From contig JBHENN010000112.1 of NCBI GenBank assembly GCA_046262015.1, forward strand, positions 1-18,135: a stretch of DNA of 18,135 nucleotides, given 5' to 3'. The notes below the pieces were generated by a model. It was given only the letters and a program-made list of their open reading frames with translations. It made no database searches and was not told where the DNA came from. Each line of letters opens with the position of its first letter. The stretch's first letter is position 1. This document shows positions 1 to 7,692 of this stretch, piece by piece. A program made the translations under genes and the position numbers. The stretch comes from JBHENN01 sp046262015 (GTDB lineage Bacteria > Actinomycetota > CADDZG01 > WHSQ01).

Positions 1-448
1 CTGCGGGATGACGGACCATGATCACGACCTGGGCGTCGAAGCGGTCCGCCAGCCACGGGGCTGAGAACAAGGCGATCGGATCTTTCACCAGCGGGCGCGC
101 GCGGCGGAGCCGATAACGGACGCTGCGCGCCCCGTCGACCGCGTACAAGGCCGCGTGGCGAAAGGACCGGATGTCGCTGAGACCCGACTGCCACGGGTAG
201 CGCAGCGCGAGGAGATCCTCGACCACCGGCACGTAGTAGCGCTCGTTGGCCGGCGTGACGTAGAGGAACCAGTAGGGGATGCGGTTACCCGTCCACCCGG
301 GGCGGCGGCGCGGGTTGAACGGCTCGTGGAGATACGCGGTCTGACCCGAAGCGGACAGCATCTTGCCGACCCACGTGGTCCCCGACCGATGCGAACCGGT
401 GACCAGGATGGGCCGGGCCGTAGAGTCCTTCAAGCTCCCCAGTCTCAC
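1..448 (-). CDS. Sulfotransferase family protein, N-terminal part (cut by window edge)
   Basis: Reading the minus strand from a GTG at 448 gives about 149 residues that run off the left edge. Two PAPS-binding signatures of the sulfotransferase family are visible. The 5'-phosphosulfate loop is near residues 13-27 (PILVTGSHRSGTTW). The 3'-phosphate region is near the cut end (RPLVKDPIALF followed by VVIMVRHPA). The likely role is transfer of sulfate from PAPS to a carbohydrate, lipid or small acceptor; the acceptor cannot be read. The GTG at 448 follows an AGGTGG stretch; a TTG at 433 in the same frame is an alternative start. It begins 33 bases after the RTX gene stop on the same strand, so the two may be cotranscribed. 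Family assignment is firm; substrate is unknown. Confidence 0.82.
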   Translation of the reverse strand, partial: MRLGSLKDSTARPILVTGSHRSGTTWVGKMLSASGQTAYLHEPFNPRRRPGWTGNRIPYWFLYVTPANERYYVPVVEDLLALRYPWQSGLSDIRSFRHAALYAVDGARSVRYRLRRARPLVKDPIALFSAPWLADRFDAQVVIMVRHPA

Positions 449-481
449 CCACCTATACGCGCGCCGCGTCCAGCTGTTCGG

Positions 482-1225
482 CTACCGCACGAGGGTGACC
501 GACTCGCAGCCGGGGCCGACGCGGTCGTCCCGGTCGGCCCACACCTCGTCCCAGCCCTCTCCGCAGCGGATCTTGTCGCGCCCACCTCCCTGCGCGTAGA
601 CCTGGTCGTTGCCGGTTCCGCCGAACACGAGATCGACGCCCCCGTCCGGGTAGAGATCGTCGTCGCCCGGACCTCCCTCGATCTCGTCGCTGCCGGCGCG
701 CCCGTAGATCCGGTCGTACTCCCAGTTCCCCTGGATGTAGTCGTCGTCGCGGCCCCCGTTCAGGATGTCCTCGCCGTCACCGCCGGCGATCCCGTCGGCG
801 CCGGCCATGCCCTTCAACTGGTCGTCGTGGGGACCCCCCTCGAGGCGGTCGTCGCCATCGCCCCCGTCGAGCGCGTCGGGACCGGTCGCCCCGCGCAGCT
901 CGTCGTTGCCCGCACCCCCGGAGAGGGCGTCACCGCCGACCTCACCTTCGAGGACGTCGCTCCCGTCATCGCCCCTGAGGACGTCGACGCCGATACCGCC
1001 GTAGACGCGGTCGCGACCGGGTCCTCCGGCAAGCGCGTCGTTGCCCTCACGGCCCAGGACTAGATCGTCGCCCGGGTCGCCCGGGTGCATGTCGTGATAG
1101 CGCGTGCACACGATCTCGTCGTCACCGGAGCTGCCTGGCGTGCAACCCGGCCCGGCCTGGTGAGCGCTTGCGGGCGGGACCAGCAGGGCGACAAGGGTCG
1201 CGGCGGCGATAGGGGCCGGGCGCAT
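482..1225 (-). CDS. Secreted RTX / hemolysin-type calcium-binding repeat protein
   Basis: 247 residues. Residues 1-21 form a Sec signal peptide ending in PPASA. From about residue 45 to 225 the protein is almost entirely glycine/aspartate nonapeptide repeats of the GGxGxDxLx type (for example GGAGNDELRG, GGDGDDRLEG), the calcium-binding beta-roll of RTX proteins. The C-terminus (DKIRCGEGWDEVWAD then DRVGPGCESV) has two cysteines in a pattern common to actinobacterial members, plus two early cysteines (C28, C40). No enzymatic domain is present, so it is likely an extracellular or wall-associated structural or Ca2+-binding protein. The ATG at 1225 is preceded by AGGAAAGGAG with good spacing. 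Because the ORF is monotonously repetitive, the opposite strand also stays open; that antisense frame is not a gene. Confidence 0.88.
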   Translation of the reverse strand: MRPAPIAAATLVALLVPPASAHQAGPGCTPGSSGDDEIVCTRYHDMHPGDPGDDLVLGREGNDALAGGPGRDRVYGGIGVDVLRGDDGSDVLEGEVGGDALSGGAGNDELRGATGPDALDGGDGDDRLEGGPHDDQLKGMAGADGIAGGDGEDILNGGRDDDYIQGNWEYDRIYGRAGSDEIEGGPGDDDLYPDGGVDLVFGGTGNDQVYAQGGGRDKIRCGEGWDEVWADRDDRVGPGCESVTLVR

Positions 1226-1266
1226 CGGGTCTCCTTTCCTAGGGGGATGGGGTCCACGCTATGGAT

Positions 1267-1282
1267 GCCCGGCGCGCCGGGC
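1267..1282. repeat. Perfect 16-bp palindrome
   Basis: GCCCGGCGCGCCGGGC lies in the gap upstream of the RTX gene and downstream of the ABC-2/DUF983-like fragment. It has no T-tract. It may be a terminator-like hairpin for the upstream genes or a regulator-binding dyad. Nothing else is evident in 1226-1352. Confidence 0.4.
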
Positions 1283-1352
1283 TGTGGTCCCGGTCACTCG
1301 AGCACCTACCGCAGCCTGCCGCGGGCGCGGGCCGCTCGGCTGAGGTCCGCTG

Positions 1353-1508
1353 CTACGAGGGTGGGTGAAGGTAGAGGTCGATCGCCATCCACAATGTCTT
1401 CGAGTACGGGTAGAAGACGATCGGAAGCAGGCCGTTGGTCACCAGGGCCGCGGCGAGCAGCGGCTCCCACGCGAGAAGGACGGGGGGCGCGACGCATGGC
1501 CGCCCAGG
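1353..1508 (-). pseudogene. C-terminal remnant resembling a DUF983-type membrane protein
   Basis: After the permease stop at 1517, a minus-strand frame of 51 residues is open from just after an in-frame TAG (1509-1511) to a TAG at 1353-1355. It has no ATG and no ribosome site. Its translation ends with a hydrophobic helix and the string IVFYPYSKTLWMAIDLYLHP. I recognise this as like the C-terminus of actinobacterial DUF983-type membrane proteins (last TM helix followed by a conserved F/YP-(F/Y)S-x-TLW-x-A-x-DL stretch). The N-terminal zinc-ribbon and first helix are missing, and the space upstream is occupied by the ABC permease. It is therefore probably the decayed 3' end of a lost gene. The recognition is from memory of the family and is not proven. 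Confidence 0.5.
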
Positions 1509-1516
1509 CTAAGACG

Positions 1517-2350
1517 CTATCCCGAGCGCTTGAGCTTGCCGTGCTGCTTGGCGTAGCGCTCACCCCGGCGGAAGACGGCAAGACCGAGCGGCATCGAGAT
1601 GATCCCGATGACGAGGAGCGCGACGGCCTCGGACCACAGCTCGCCGATCCCGGCGCCGTCGAGGATCGCCGCCCGGATCCCCTCCAGGGCGTACGTGGCG
1701 GGCGACAGGGTCGCGAGCCACTGCATCGCCTGGGGCAGCACGTCCACGCTGTAGTAGACCCCCGACACGACCAAGAGCATCCCCTGAGCTATGAACCCGA
1801 GCTGGCTCCCCTTCTCCGGCGAGATCAACGGCAGCACCGCGGTCATCATGCCTATGCCGATGAACGAGATGGAGGCGACCGCCAACACGACCAGAGCAGA
1901 GACGAAGTTCGCGCCCGGCATCGCGAGGTCGAAGAAGAACGCGATCGTGGCGAACAGCAACCCCGCCCGGACCACCCCGTAGGCAACCGCGAAGAGCCCC
2001 ATGCCGACGAGATGGACCCAGCGGGACAGGGGGGCCATGAACGTGTACTCGATCGTTCCCTCCCACCGCTCCCATGCCACCGTCTCGGTCAGGATCTCGA
2101 AGATGATCCCGAGATAGGCCCAGATCACCCCCCCGATCAAGAGGATCGTGGTCTGACGGTTGACATCGAGCTCGCCACCCGCCGCCTCCACCCCCTTGGC
2201 GATGAAGACGATCGTGAGGGTGTTGGCGACGGTCCAGAGGAAGAACGCGACCTCCCACCACGCGTATCTCTTGACCAGGTACGCATTCCGTTCGATCACG
2301 CCACCGAGACCGATCAGCTCGGAGCGCAGGGTCGTTGCAGCCCCTCTCAT
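1517..2350 (-). CDS. ABC-2 type transporter permease
   Basis: 277 residues with about six hydrophobic helices (around 35-52, 68-86, 115-140, 145-165, 180-200, 235-258) and a basic C-terminal tail (YAKQHGKLKRSG). It has the ABC-2 membrane-domain layout, including a segment like GVYYSVDVLPQAMQWLATLSP before the last helix, where ABC-2 permeases typically carry a P-x-x-(L/M)-(Q/R) motif. The ATG starts on the base after the ATPase stop (TAGATG) and is preceded by GGGGGGAGGA inside the ATPase gene, so translation is coupled. It should form the membrane channel of an exporter with the ATPase at 2351-3220; the substrate (lipid, polymer, drug or peptide) cannot be read. Confidence 0.88.
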   Translation of the reverse strand: MRGAATTLRSELIGLGGVIERNAYLVKRYAWWEVAFFLWTVANTLTIVFIAKGVEAAGGELDVNRQTTILLIGGVIWAYLGIIFEILTETVAWERWEGTIEYTFMAPLSRWVHLVGMGLFAVAYGVVRAGLLFATIAFFFDLAMPGANFVSALVVLAVASISFIGIGMMTAVLPLISPEKGSQLGFIAQGMLLVVSGVYYSVDVLPQAMQWLATLSPATYALEGIRAAILDGAGIGELWSEAVALLVIGIISMPLGLAVFRRGERYAKQHGKLKRSG

Positions 2351-3220
2351 CTAGTCCTCCCCCCCGTCGCCGGCATCTTCTTCCTCCTGCTCGAACGCCC
2401 GGCCGGTAGCCGCGAAGAACGCCTCCTCCAGCGTCGAGGCGCCGTAGCGCCGGCGCAGCTGCTGCGCTGAGTCGAGACACAAGAGCCGTCCCGAATGAAG
2501 GATCCCGACACGCTCTGCGAGCGTCTCGGCCTCGGCCAGGTCGTGCGTGCATAGAAGGATCGACACGTTGTGGTCCGCCCGCAACGAACGTATGAAGTCC
2601 TGCACGTCGAGCTTGGAGCGCGGGTCGAGGCCGGTCGTGGGCTCATCTAGGAGGAGCAGCACCGGCGACGTCAACAGAGCACGCGCCAGCGCGACCTTCT
2701 GCTGCATACCGCGCGAGAGGCCCTCCATGGGCTCGTGCCGGCGCTCGACGGGGAAGCCGACCTTGCCCAGGATCTCGGGTATGCGGACACGCGTGTCGCG
2801 CGCGGTCAGGCCGTAGAAGCGCGCCGCATAGCTGAGGTTCTCGCTCGACGACATCTTCTTGAAGAAGGATGCCTCCACCGAGACCCGGTTGACGAGCCTC
2901 CGCACCGCGCCCGGCTCGGCGAAGACGTCGTGACCGAACACCCGGGCGGTGCCGCCGTCGTGCAGGAGCAGCGTGGACAGGAGCCGAACGAGGGTCGACT
3001 TGCCCGACCCGTTCTGGCCGAGGATCGCGACGCACTCGCCGTGGTCGATGTGGAACGTAACGTCGTCGAGAGCCGCCACGCCTTTCTTGCGCCCGAAGCG
3101 CCCGTCGCGCCGGAGGAACTCCTTGCGCAGCTTGACGACCTCGACCGCCGGGCGGCTGGGCGCGGCGAGATCAGACACGCCGGGGCGCTCGGACAGGCTG
3201 GATGAGACGGATGGGTACAC
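2351..3220 (-). CDS. ABC transporter ATP-binding protein (ABC-2 exporter)
   Basis: 289 residues. Walker A is GQNGSGKST (68-76), the signature is LSRGM (168-172, a common variant of LSGGQ in ABC-2 exporters), Walker B is LLLLDEPTTGLD (188-199) and the switch histidine is in CTHD (H226). The Q-loop region reads SVEASFFKKMS and shows no obvious glutamine. The C-terminus is very acidic (EQEEEDAGDGGED). The GTG start at 3220 is chosen because AAGGAG lies seven bases upstream; it adds a roughly 25-residue N-terminal extension ahead of the ATPase fold. It abuts the permease gene and powers export with it. It is divergent from the dehydratase gene at 3404, with about 180 bases between them holding both promoters. 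Confidence 0.9.
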   Translation of the reverse strand: MYPSVSSSLSERPGVSDLAAPSRPAVEVVKLRKEFLRRDGRFGRKKGVAALDDVTFHIDHGECVAILGQNGSGKSTLVRLLSTLLLHDGGTARVFGHDVFAEPGAVRRLVNRVSVEASFFKKMSSSENLSYAARFYGLTARDTRVRIPEILGKVGFPVERRHEPMEGLSRGMQQKVALARALLTSPVLLLLDEPTTGLDPRSKLDVQDFIRSLRADHNVSILLCTHDLAEAETLAERVGILHSGRLLCLDSAQQLRRRYGASTLEEAFFAATGRAFEQEEEDAGDGGED

Positions 3221-3403
3221 GAGGATGCTCCTTCGACGAGAACGAGAGCAGGCACGGCAGGCAAGGACGGCGCCGGCGCGGAGGGGCGCGGGGCGTGCGT
3301 GCGAGGTGTCAGCGAAGGATGGACATCGGCGTCACCTTATCCCACGGCTGCCGGTCATGTGCGCTCGATCGCGCATGGTTTGCTGAACGTAAGGGAGGAA
3401 CCG

Positions 3404-4384
3404 ATGAGCCGAGCCATGCCGACCCTCGACGGCGCGCACGCAGCGGCGCGCCGGATAGAGCCCTACCTTCCGGTGACCCCGCTCTATCGCTACCCCGGCC
3501 TCGACCGGATCGTGGGCACCGAGACCTGGGTCAAGCACGAGAACCACCAGCCGGTGGGCGCGTTCAAGGTGCGCGGCGGGGTCAACCTGGTCGCGCAGCT
3601 CGACGCAGCCGAGCGCGCCCGGGGGCTCGTGGCGGCGTCCACCGGGAACCACGGGCAATCGGTCGCCTATGCGGCTCGCCTGTTCGATGTGGATGCGACG
3701 ATCGTCGTGCCCGAGAGCGCCAACCCGGCGAAGGTCGCGTCGATGCAGGGTCTCGGCGCGGAGGTCGTGTTCCACGGCCGCGATTTCGACGATGCGCTGG
3801 TGCACTGCGAGGCGCTGGCCGGGCAGCGCGGAGCACGCTACATCCACTCCGGCAACGAGCCGCAGCTGATCGAGGGCGTCGGAACCTATGCCCTGGAGAT
3901 GCTCCGGCAGCAGGACGGCATCGACGTCGTGATCGTCCCCGTCGGCGGCGGCAGTGGGGCCGCGGGGACGTGCATCGCGGGCAAGGGGACGGATCCCAAC
4001 CTGCGGGTCATCGGGGTGCAATCGTCCGGCGCGCCCGCCGCGTTCCGCTCGTGGAGCGCCCGGGCGCTGGTCGCGGACGAGATGCGGACCTCGGCGGAAG
4101 GTCTCGCCACACGCACCGCCTTCGAGCTGCCGCAACGGATCCTGTGGGACCTCCTCGATGACTTCGTCCTCGTGGACGACGACGAGATCGAGCGAGCCGT
4201 CGCGCTGATGATCGACCACACCCGGAACCTCGTGGAAGCGGCGGGAGCGGCCCCACTGGCCGCAGCCCTCAAGCTCAAGGACATCTTGGATGGGGCGCGC
4301 GTCGCGCTGGTATGCAGCGGGGGCAACATCACCCTCGCCCAGCTCGAACAGGTTCTGAGCCGGGTCCGTTCGGGCGCCGTCTAG
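3404..4384 (+). CDS. Threonine/serine dehydratase-like PLP enzyme
   Basis: 326 residues of the fold-type II PLP family. The Schiff-base lysine is K55 (GAFKVRGG). The STGNHGQS stretch (79-86) is the substrate-binding loop, GGGSGAAG (181-188) is the phosphate-binding glycine loop and CSGGNI (304-309) closes the cofactor pocket. Length matches single-domain catabolic threonine dehydratases and serine racemases; no C-terminal ACT regulatory domain is present, unlike biosynthetic IlvA. The expected reaction is beta-elimination of threonine or serine to a 2-oxo acid and ammonia. Related family members (hydroxyectoine-pathway dehydratase, serine racemase) are possible. The ATG at 3404 follows AAGGGAGGAA with ideal spacing; an upstream extension in frame has no support. 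It is convergent with the di-iron protein gene, with 11 bases between the stops. Confidence 0.88.
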   Translation: MSRAMPTLDGAHAAARRIEPYLPVTPLYRYPGLDRIVGTETWVKHENHQPVGAFKVRGGVNLVAQLDAAERARGLVAASTGNHGQSVAYAARLFDVDATIVVPESANPAKVASMQGLGAEVVFHGRDFDDALVHCEALAGQRGARYIHSGNEPQLIEGVGTYALEMLRQQDGIDVVIVPVGGGSGAAGTCIAGKGTDPNLRVIGVQSSGAPAAFRSWSARALVADEMRTSAEGLATRTAFELPQRILWDLLDDFVLVDDDEIERAVALMIDHTRNLVEAAGAAPLAAALKLKDILDGARVALVCSGGNITLAQLEQVLSRVRSGAV

Positions 4385-4395
4385 GAACCCCGGCT

Positions 4396-5070
4396 CTACG
4401 CGGCCTCGAGCGTGCGTTCGACGCCGTCGAGCAGCAGCCATATGGACTGCGCACCGGCTTCGGCTCCCGCCAGGGCCTCGGCGCGACCGTTGGCGTCGTC
4501 CCGGGTCAGCTCGGTCACCGTGCGCGCCAGCGACGCCCGGTGCTCGACGTCGAGGAGGGCATGGACCCGGAAGTGCTCGGCCGGCGCGCCGGCGATCCCG
4601 TAGAGGTCCCTGAGCCCGTCGAGCTTGGCAGCGGCAACCTCCGGGGTCTGGGACTCGTACCCGTAGAGCATCCCCAGCGCGAACGGCACCGGGGCGGTCG
4701 CGCACGCCTCCCGGAAACGGTCGACGCACTCGGCGGTCTCCGGGGTGACCCCGGCCGCTGCGAGCGCGGCGTCGTCGACGTCTAGCGCCGCGGCGAACCT
4801 GCGCCAGAGTCCTCGGTGGTCCCCTTCGACCTCGTCGGAGAGGTTCTCTTCGAGGGAGCTCCGCGCCTCGCCCTCGCAGCGGGCGCCGAGCAACTCGAGG
4901 TGGGAAGGGAACGCATCCACCTGCCGCCAGTACTGGGTCGCATAGAAGGAGAGGTCGTCCACGGTCAAGGTGCCGGCCGACCACCTGCGGTAGAAGGGGT
5001 GGCTCAAGAGCCGGTGGCGGGCGACCGCCTGATCCATCGCCGAGCTCACGGCGGGGGCGCGTGTGGTCAC
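4396..5070 (-). CDS. Haem-oxygenase-like di-iron protein (CADD/TenA/PqqC fold)
   Basis: 224 residues from a GTG at 5070, preceded by GGAG at five bases; the ORF extends further upstream without coding bias. The fold family is recognised from the N-terminal HPFYRRWSAG / FYATQYW pattern and from candidate metal ligands: E80 and H85 (LSDEVEGDH), E139 (YGYESQ) and H170-x3-D174-x2-H177. The last trio has the H-x3-D-x2-H spacing described for the Chlamydia CADD protein and other haem-oxygenase-like di-iron oxidases (HDO). A non-haem di-iron oxidase or oxygenase is therefore more likely than a TenA thiaminase, and PqqC-type cofactor-less activity is less likely. Substrate is unknown; known relatives make p-aminobenzoate, cleave fatty acids or cleave amino acids. 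There is no partner gene beside it. Confidence 0.75.
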   Translation of the reverse strand: MTTRAPAVSSAMDQAVARHRLLSHPFYRRWSAGTLTVDDLSFYATQYWRQVDAFPSHLELLGARCEGEARSSLEENLSDEVEGDHRGLWRRFAAALDVDDAALAAAGVTPETAECVDRFREACATAPVPFALGMLYGYESQTPEVAAAKLDGLRDLYGIAGAPAEHFRVHALLDVEHRASLARTVTELTRDDANGRAEALAGAEAGAQSIWLLLDGVERTLEAA

Positions 5071-5190
5071 GTCGTCTCCATCCTGTCGAGGGTCTGACGC
5101 GCCACCGTGACGGTCGCGCGCCGTTGCCGGAGTCACCGTACTTCCAACCCCCCCAGCCCGCCAGCGCGCCGGGACCAGCCCCGTCGCCTC

Positions 5191-6104
5191 CTACGCGACG
5201 TCGCGGGCCCGGAAGACGGCCAGCGCCAGGCCTAAGACGGCACACCCGTAGACGGCAAGCAGCAGCGCGCCGGCTGCTTGGGAATGCCCCAGGTGGTCGA
5301 CCTCGCCGGTCCCCATGAAGATCAGGCCCACGTTGTCGCCGATGAGCCAGTCCGACCAGGCGGGACGGAACCTGCGGATCAGACCCTCCACGACCGCGAG
5401 ATAGACGAACCCCGTCCCCAGGGCGGCCGCGGTGTTACGCCCGATCGCCGCCAACGACAGGCCGAACGTGGACGCCAGGGTCACGAGGCCCGCCGCGCGC
5501 ATGCCCTGAGCGCCCAGGTCCGCCACCAGCCGGCGTCGACCCCGGCCATCGTCCCCTCGAACCGCCCCGCCGGGTACATCACCACGGCGAACAGGGTCTG
5601 GAGCGCGAGCGCCCAGAGGAACACGACCGTGCCCACAGCGATCGCCTTGGCAGCGAGAACCCGCACCCGTCGCCGCTCCCACGTGAGCGTCGTCGTGATC
5701 GTCCGGTTGCTCCACTCGGCTCCGATGAACGACGCACCAACCACCCAGCCGAGCATCATGAGAGGCAGGCCCAGGGTCCCCAGGATCCAGGGGAGGTCGG
5801 CGTACCTGAAGCGAGGATCGGACCCGTACGTCTGGTCGAGACAGAACCCTCGGGGATCGGCCGCCGCCTCGGGCGGCAGGTGCTCGGCTCGGAGGCGCAC
5901 CTCACTCTCGACGCCAGCGACGCACCGGGCGACGTCGGCGCGCCGTTGCGCTTCAGCGGCCGCGACGCGCTCAGGGGAATCGTCTGACGCCACGAAGCTC
6001 ATAGTCCCAGCGACCGCGAACGCGACCCCGACGACGATCGAGAGGACCCTGAACAAGCGGCGCGCCAGCAGACGGCGAAGCTCGACCACGATCAGGGACC
6101 TCAT
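5191..6104 (-). pseudogene. ABC-2 type permease subunit, frameshifted
   Basis: ATG at 6104 overlaps the ATPase stop (ATGA). The first frame encodes about 201 residues: a basic start, TM helix at 20-37, a long extracytoplasmic loop with two cysteines (C61, C88), TM helices around 105-127 and 152-176, and AGWWRTWALR. Near 5502 the meaningful reading moves to the neighbouring frame, which continues for about 103 residues (GLVTLASTFGLSLAAIGRNT, then two more TM regions) to a TAG at 5191. The joined product would be about 304 residues, normal for this family. One missing base (or two extra) explains it; no slippery heptamer is seen, so a recent mutation or a sequencing/assembly error in this GC-rich run is more likely than programmed frameshifting. 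As written, the protein would stop after losing its last two to three helices. Confidence 0.75.
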
Positions 6105-7024
6105 ACCGCCACCTCCGCAGGCTCGCCCGTCAACGACAGAAAGACGGTCTCGAGATCGGTTTCCTCCGGCCGGAGCTCGCTGGGGAAGATCCCGGCGTTT
6201 GCAAGCACCTCGGAGATGAACGCCCCACGGTCTGCACCGGCCCGAGCGCGGATGAAACCGTTCTCCCGCTCGGTGCGGATACCCGCCGCATCGAGGGTCG
6301 ACTCTGCCCGCTCGAGGTCGGCGACGCGGACGAGCATGCTGCTCGCCTCTCCGTTCGCCAGCACGTCTGCGACCCCACCGCTCGCCACGCACTTCCCCTG
6401 CGCCAGGATCGCAACGCGCTGACACGTCTGCTGCACCTCGGACAGAAGATGGCTCGAGACGAAGACGGTCCGGCCCTCGGCGCCGAGGCGACGCAGCAGC
6501 TCGCGCACCTCCCGTATGCCTGCGGGGTCGAGCCCGTTCGCCGGCTCGTCGAGGATGAGGAGGTCGGGGTCTTTCAGCAGCGCCGCCGCGATGCCGAGGC
6601 GTTGGCGCATGCCGAGGGAATAGCTCTTGACGAGATCGCGCGACCTGTCCCGGAGACCGGTGAGCTCGAGCACCGCGTCGACCCGACCCGCCTCGATCCG
6701 ATACATGCGGGCGAGGAGCTCGAGGTTGCGCCGTGCCGAGAAGGTAGGGAACAGAGCCGGCGCTTCCACGATCGAGCCCACGCGCCGGAGGATCTCGGGG
6801 TCGTCGCGCAGCTCCTTGCCGAAGAGACGGCACGTACCTTCGGTCGGCGCGACGAGTCCCAGCAGGCAGCGGATCGTGGTGGTCTTTCCGGACCCGTTGG
6901 GGCCGAGGAAGCCGAACACACCCCCTGCCTCCACGGTGAGGTCGAGGTCGTCGACCGCAACGACCGGTCGTCCTCGCAGCCTCCGGTACTCCTTGCGCAG
7001 CCCCCGCACCTCGATGATGCTCAT
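6101..7024 (-). CDS. ABC transporter ATP-binding protein (ABC-2 / bacitracin-type)
   Basis: 307 residues. Walker A GPNGSGKT (41-48), signature YSLGM (135-139) with following RQRLGIAAALL, Walker B LLILDEPANGLDP (155-167) and switch H192 (SSHLL). Sequence style (EYRRLRG start, E-x-P-x-L-F-P in the Q-loop region, YSLGMRQRLGIA) matches the ATPases of ABC-2 exporters of the BcrA/DrrA type, including lantibiotic or bacitracin immunity systems. About 80 C-terminal residues form the usual accessory domain of this subfamily (a sum of short beta strands ending DLETVFLSLTG). Its ATG overlaps the stop of the upstream membrane protein gene (ATGA at 7021-7024), and its stop overlaps the permease start (6101-6104), so the three genes form a tightly coupled operon. 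Confidence 0.9.
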   Translation of the reverse strand: MSIIEVRGLRKEYRRLRGRPVVAVDDLDLTVEAGGVFGFLGPNGSGKTTTIRCLLGLVAPTEGTCRLFGKELRDDPEILRRVGSIVEAPALFPTFSARRNLELLARMYRIEAGRVDAVLELTGLRDRSRDLVKSYSLGMRQRLGIAAALLKDPDLLILDEPANGLDPAGIREVRELLRRLGAEGRTVFVSSHLLSEVQQTCQRVAILAQGKCVASGGVADVLANGEASSMLVRVADLERAESTLDAAGIRTERENGFIRARAGADRGAFISEVLANAGIFPSELRPEETDLETVFLSLTGEPAEVAV

Positions 7025-7611
7025 CGGAGCGCCCTGGGGGACGTCGCGACGGCCGCCCGGGCGAGGGTGGCGCCGGGGCCGACGCGCTGCAGCCCGAGGA
7101 ACACGAAGCCGCCGATCACCATGCCGATGGAGACCAGCGGACCGAGTCCACCGTCGAAGCCGAGAGCCGGGAACGCGAGGCCCCAGACGAGACCGGCGGG
7201 GATGCACAAGGTGTGAAGCCAGGCACCGAACCGGCCCAGCGGATCCGGCGCGCCCGTGGTGGCGAGCCCGTAGAACGTGACACCGACCGCCACGAGCAGC
7301 GGTCCGAGGAACACGAGCGGCCAGATGGGGAGCAGTGCCAGAGCGAGGCCGAGCATCGCGGTCCCGTAACCGAACCGTCCGAGGCCGCCGCGCCTCGGGG
7401 GGTGGGTCCTGTGGGTGCCGAGCAGGACGACGCCGAAGAGCGCCGCACCCGACGCGATGGCGAGCACCCCGACCCACGCCGGGATCGGGTTGGTCGCGAT
7501 CGCCCCGCGCCACTCCAGCTCGCCCAGCAGGGTGGCGACCGCGCCCCCCGTCCATAGCCCTGCGCCCGCAAGCCCCGCGTGGGGGGCAACCCGCGCGCTC
7601 CGTTGCTGCAT
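7021..7611 (-). CDS. Multi-pass membrane protein in ABC operon, unknown
   Basis: 196 residues with about six predicted hydrophobic segments (about 12-30, 45-65, 82-98, 98-116, 132-150, 156-175) and little else; I do not recognise a family. The start is firm: ATG at 7611 is preceded by AGGAGGACGATC. It overlaps the downstream ATPase gene by ATGA, so it is the first gene of a three-gene operon with the ATPase and permease. It may be an accessory membrane subunit or an unrelated integral protein that shares the operon. A histidine/arginine-rich cytosolic loop (GTHRTHPPRRGG) lies around residues 65-76. Confidence 0.75.
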   Translation of the reverse strand: MQQRSARVAPHAGLAGAGLWTGGAVATLLGELEWRGAIATNPIPAWVGVLAIASGAALFGVVLLGTHRTHPPRRGGLGRFGYGTAMLGLALALLPIWPLVFLGPLLVAVGVTFYGLATTGAPDPLGRFGAWLHTLCIPAGLVWGLAFPALGFDGGLGPLVSIGMVIGGFVFLGLQRVGPGATLARAAVATSPRALR

Positions 7612-7644
7612 GATCGTCCTCCTGGTCGAGTGCTGTCGCCCAGA

Positions 7645-7673
7645 ACGCTAGCCATGGGTGGTCCCACGACCAA
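7645..7673 (-). promoter_or_regulatory. Candidate promoter of the membrane protein/ABC operon
   Basis: On the minus strand TTGGTC (7668-7673) and TAGCGT (7645-7650) are separated by exactly 17 bases and lie 34 bases or more upstream of the ATG at 7611. Matches to the sigma-70 consensus are only partial (three of six in each box), so this rests mainly on spacing and position. Confidence 0.35.
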
Positions 7674-7692
7674 GGGCGCAGGCACTAGACCC

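Noticed and set aside
155..1063. Long open frame on the plus strand opposite the RTX gene
   Set aside because: It is the mirror of the GD-rich repeats; it has no ribosome site and its product is a Val/Pro-rich string with no family. The minus-strand protein has a signal peptide and clear RTX repeats.
3332..5245. A 637-codon minus-strand open frame covering the dehydratase
   Set aside because: Arg/Gly-rich translation typical of antisense reading in GC-rich DNA. The plus-strand dehydratase has all PLP motifs and the minus-strand di-iron gene uses a different frame.
5481..5715. Programmed ribosomal frameshifting in the ABC-2 permease
   Set aside because: No slippery heptamer, no clear stimulatory structure, and ABC-2 permeases are not known to use recoding. 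A mutation or sequencing error is simpler.
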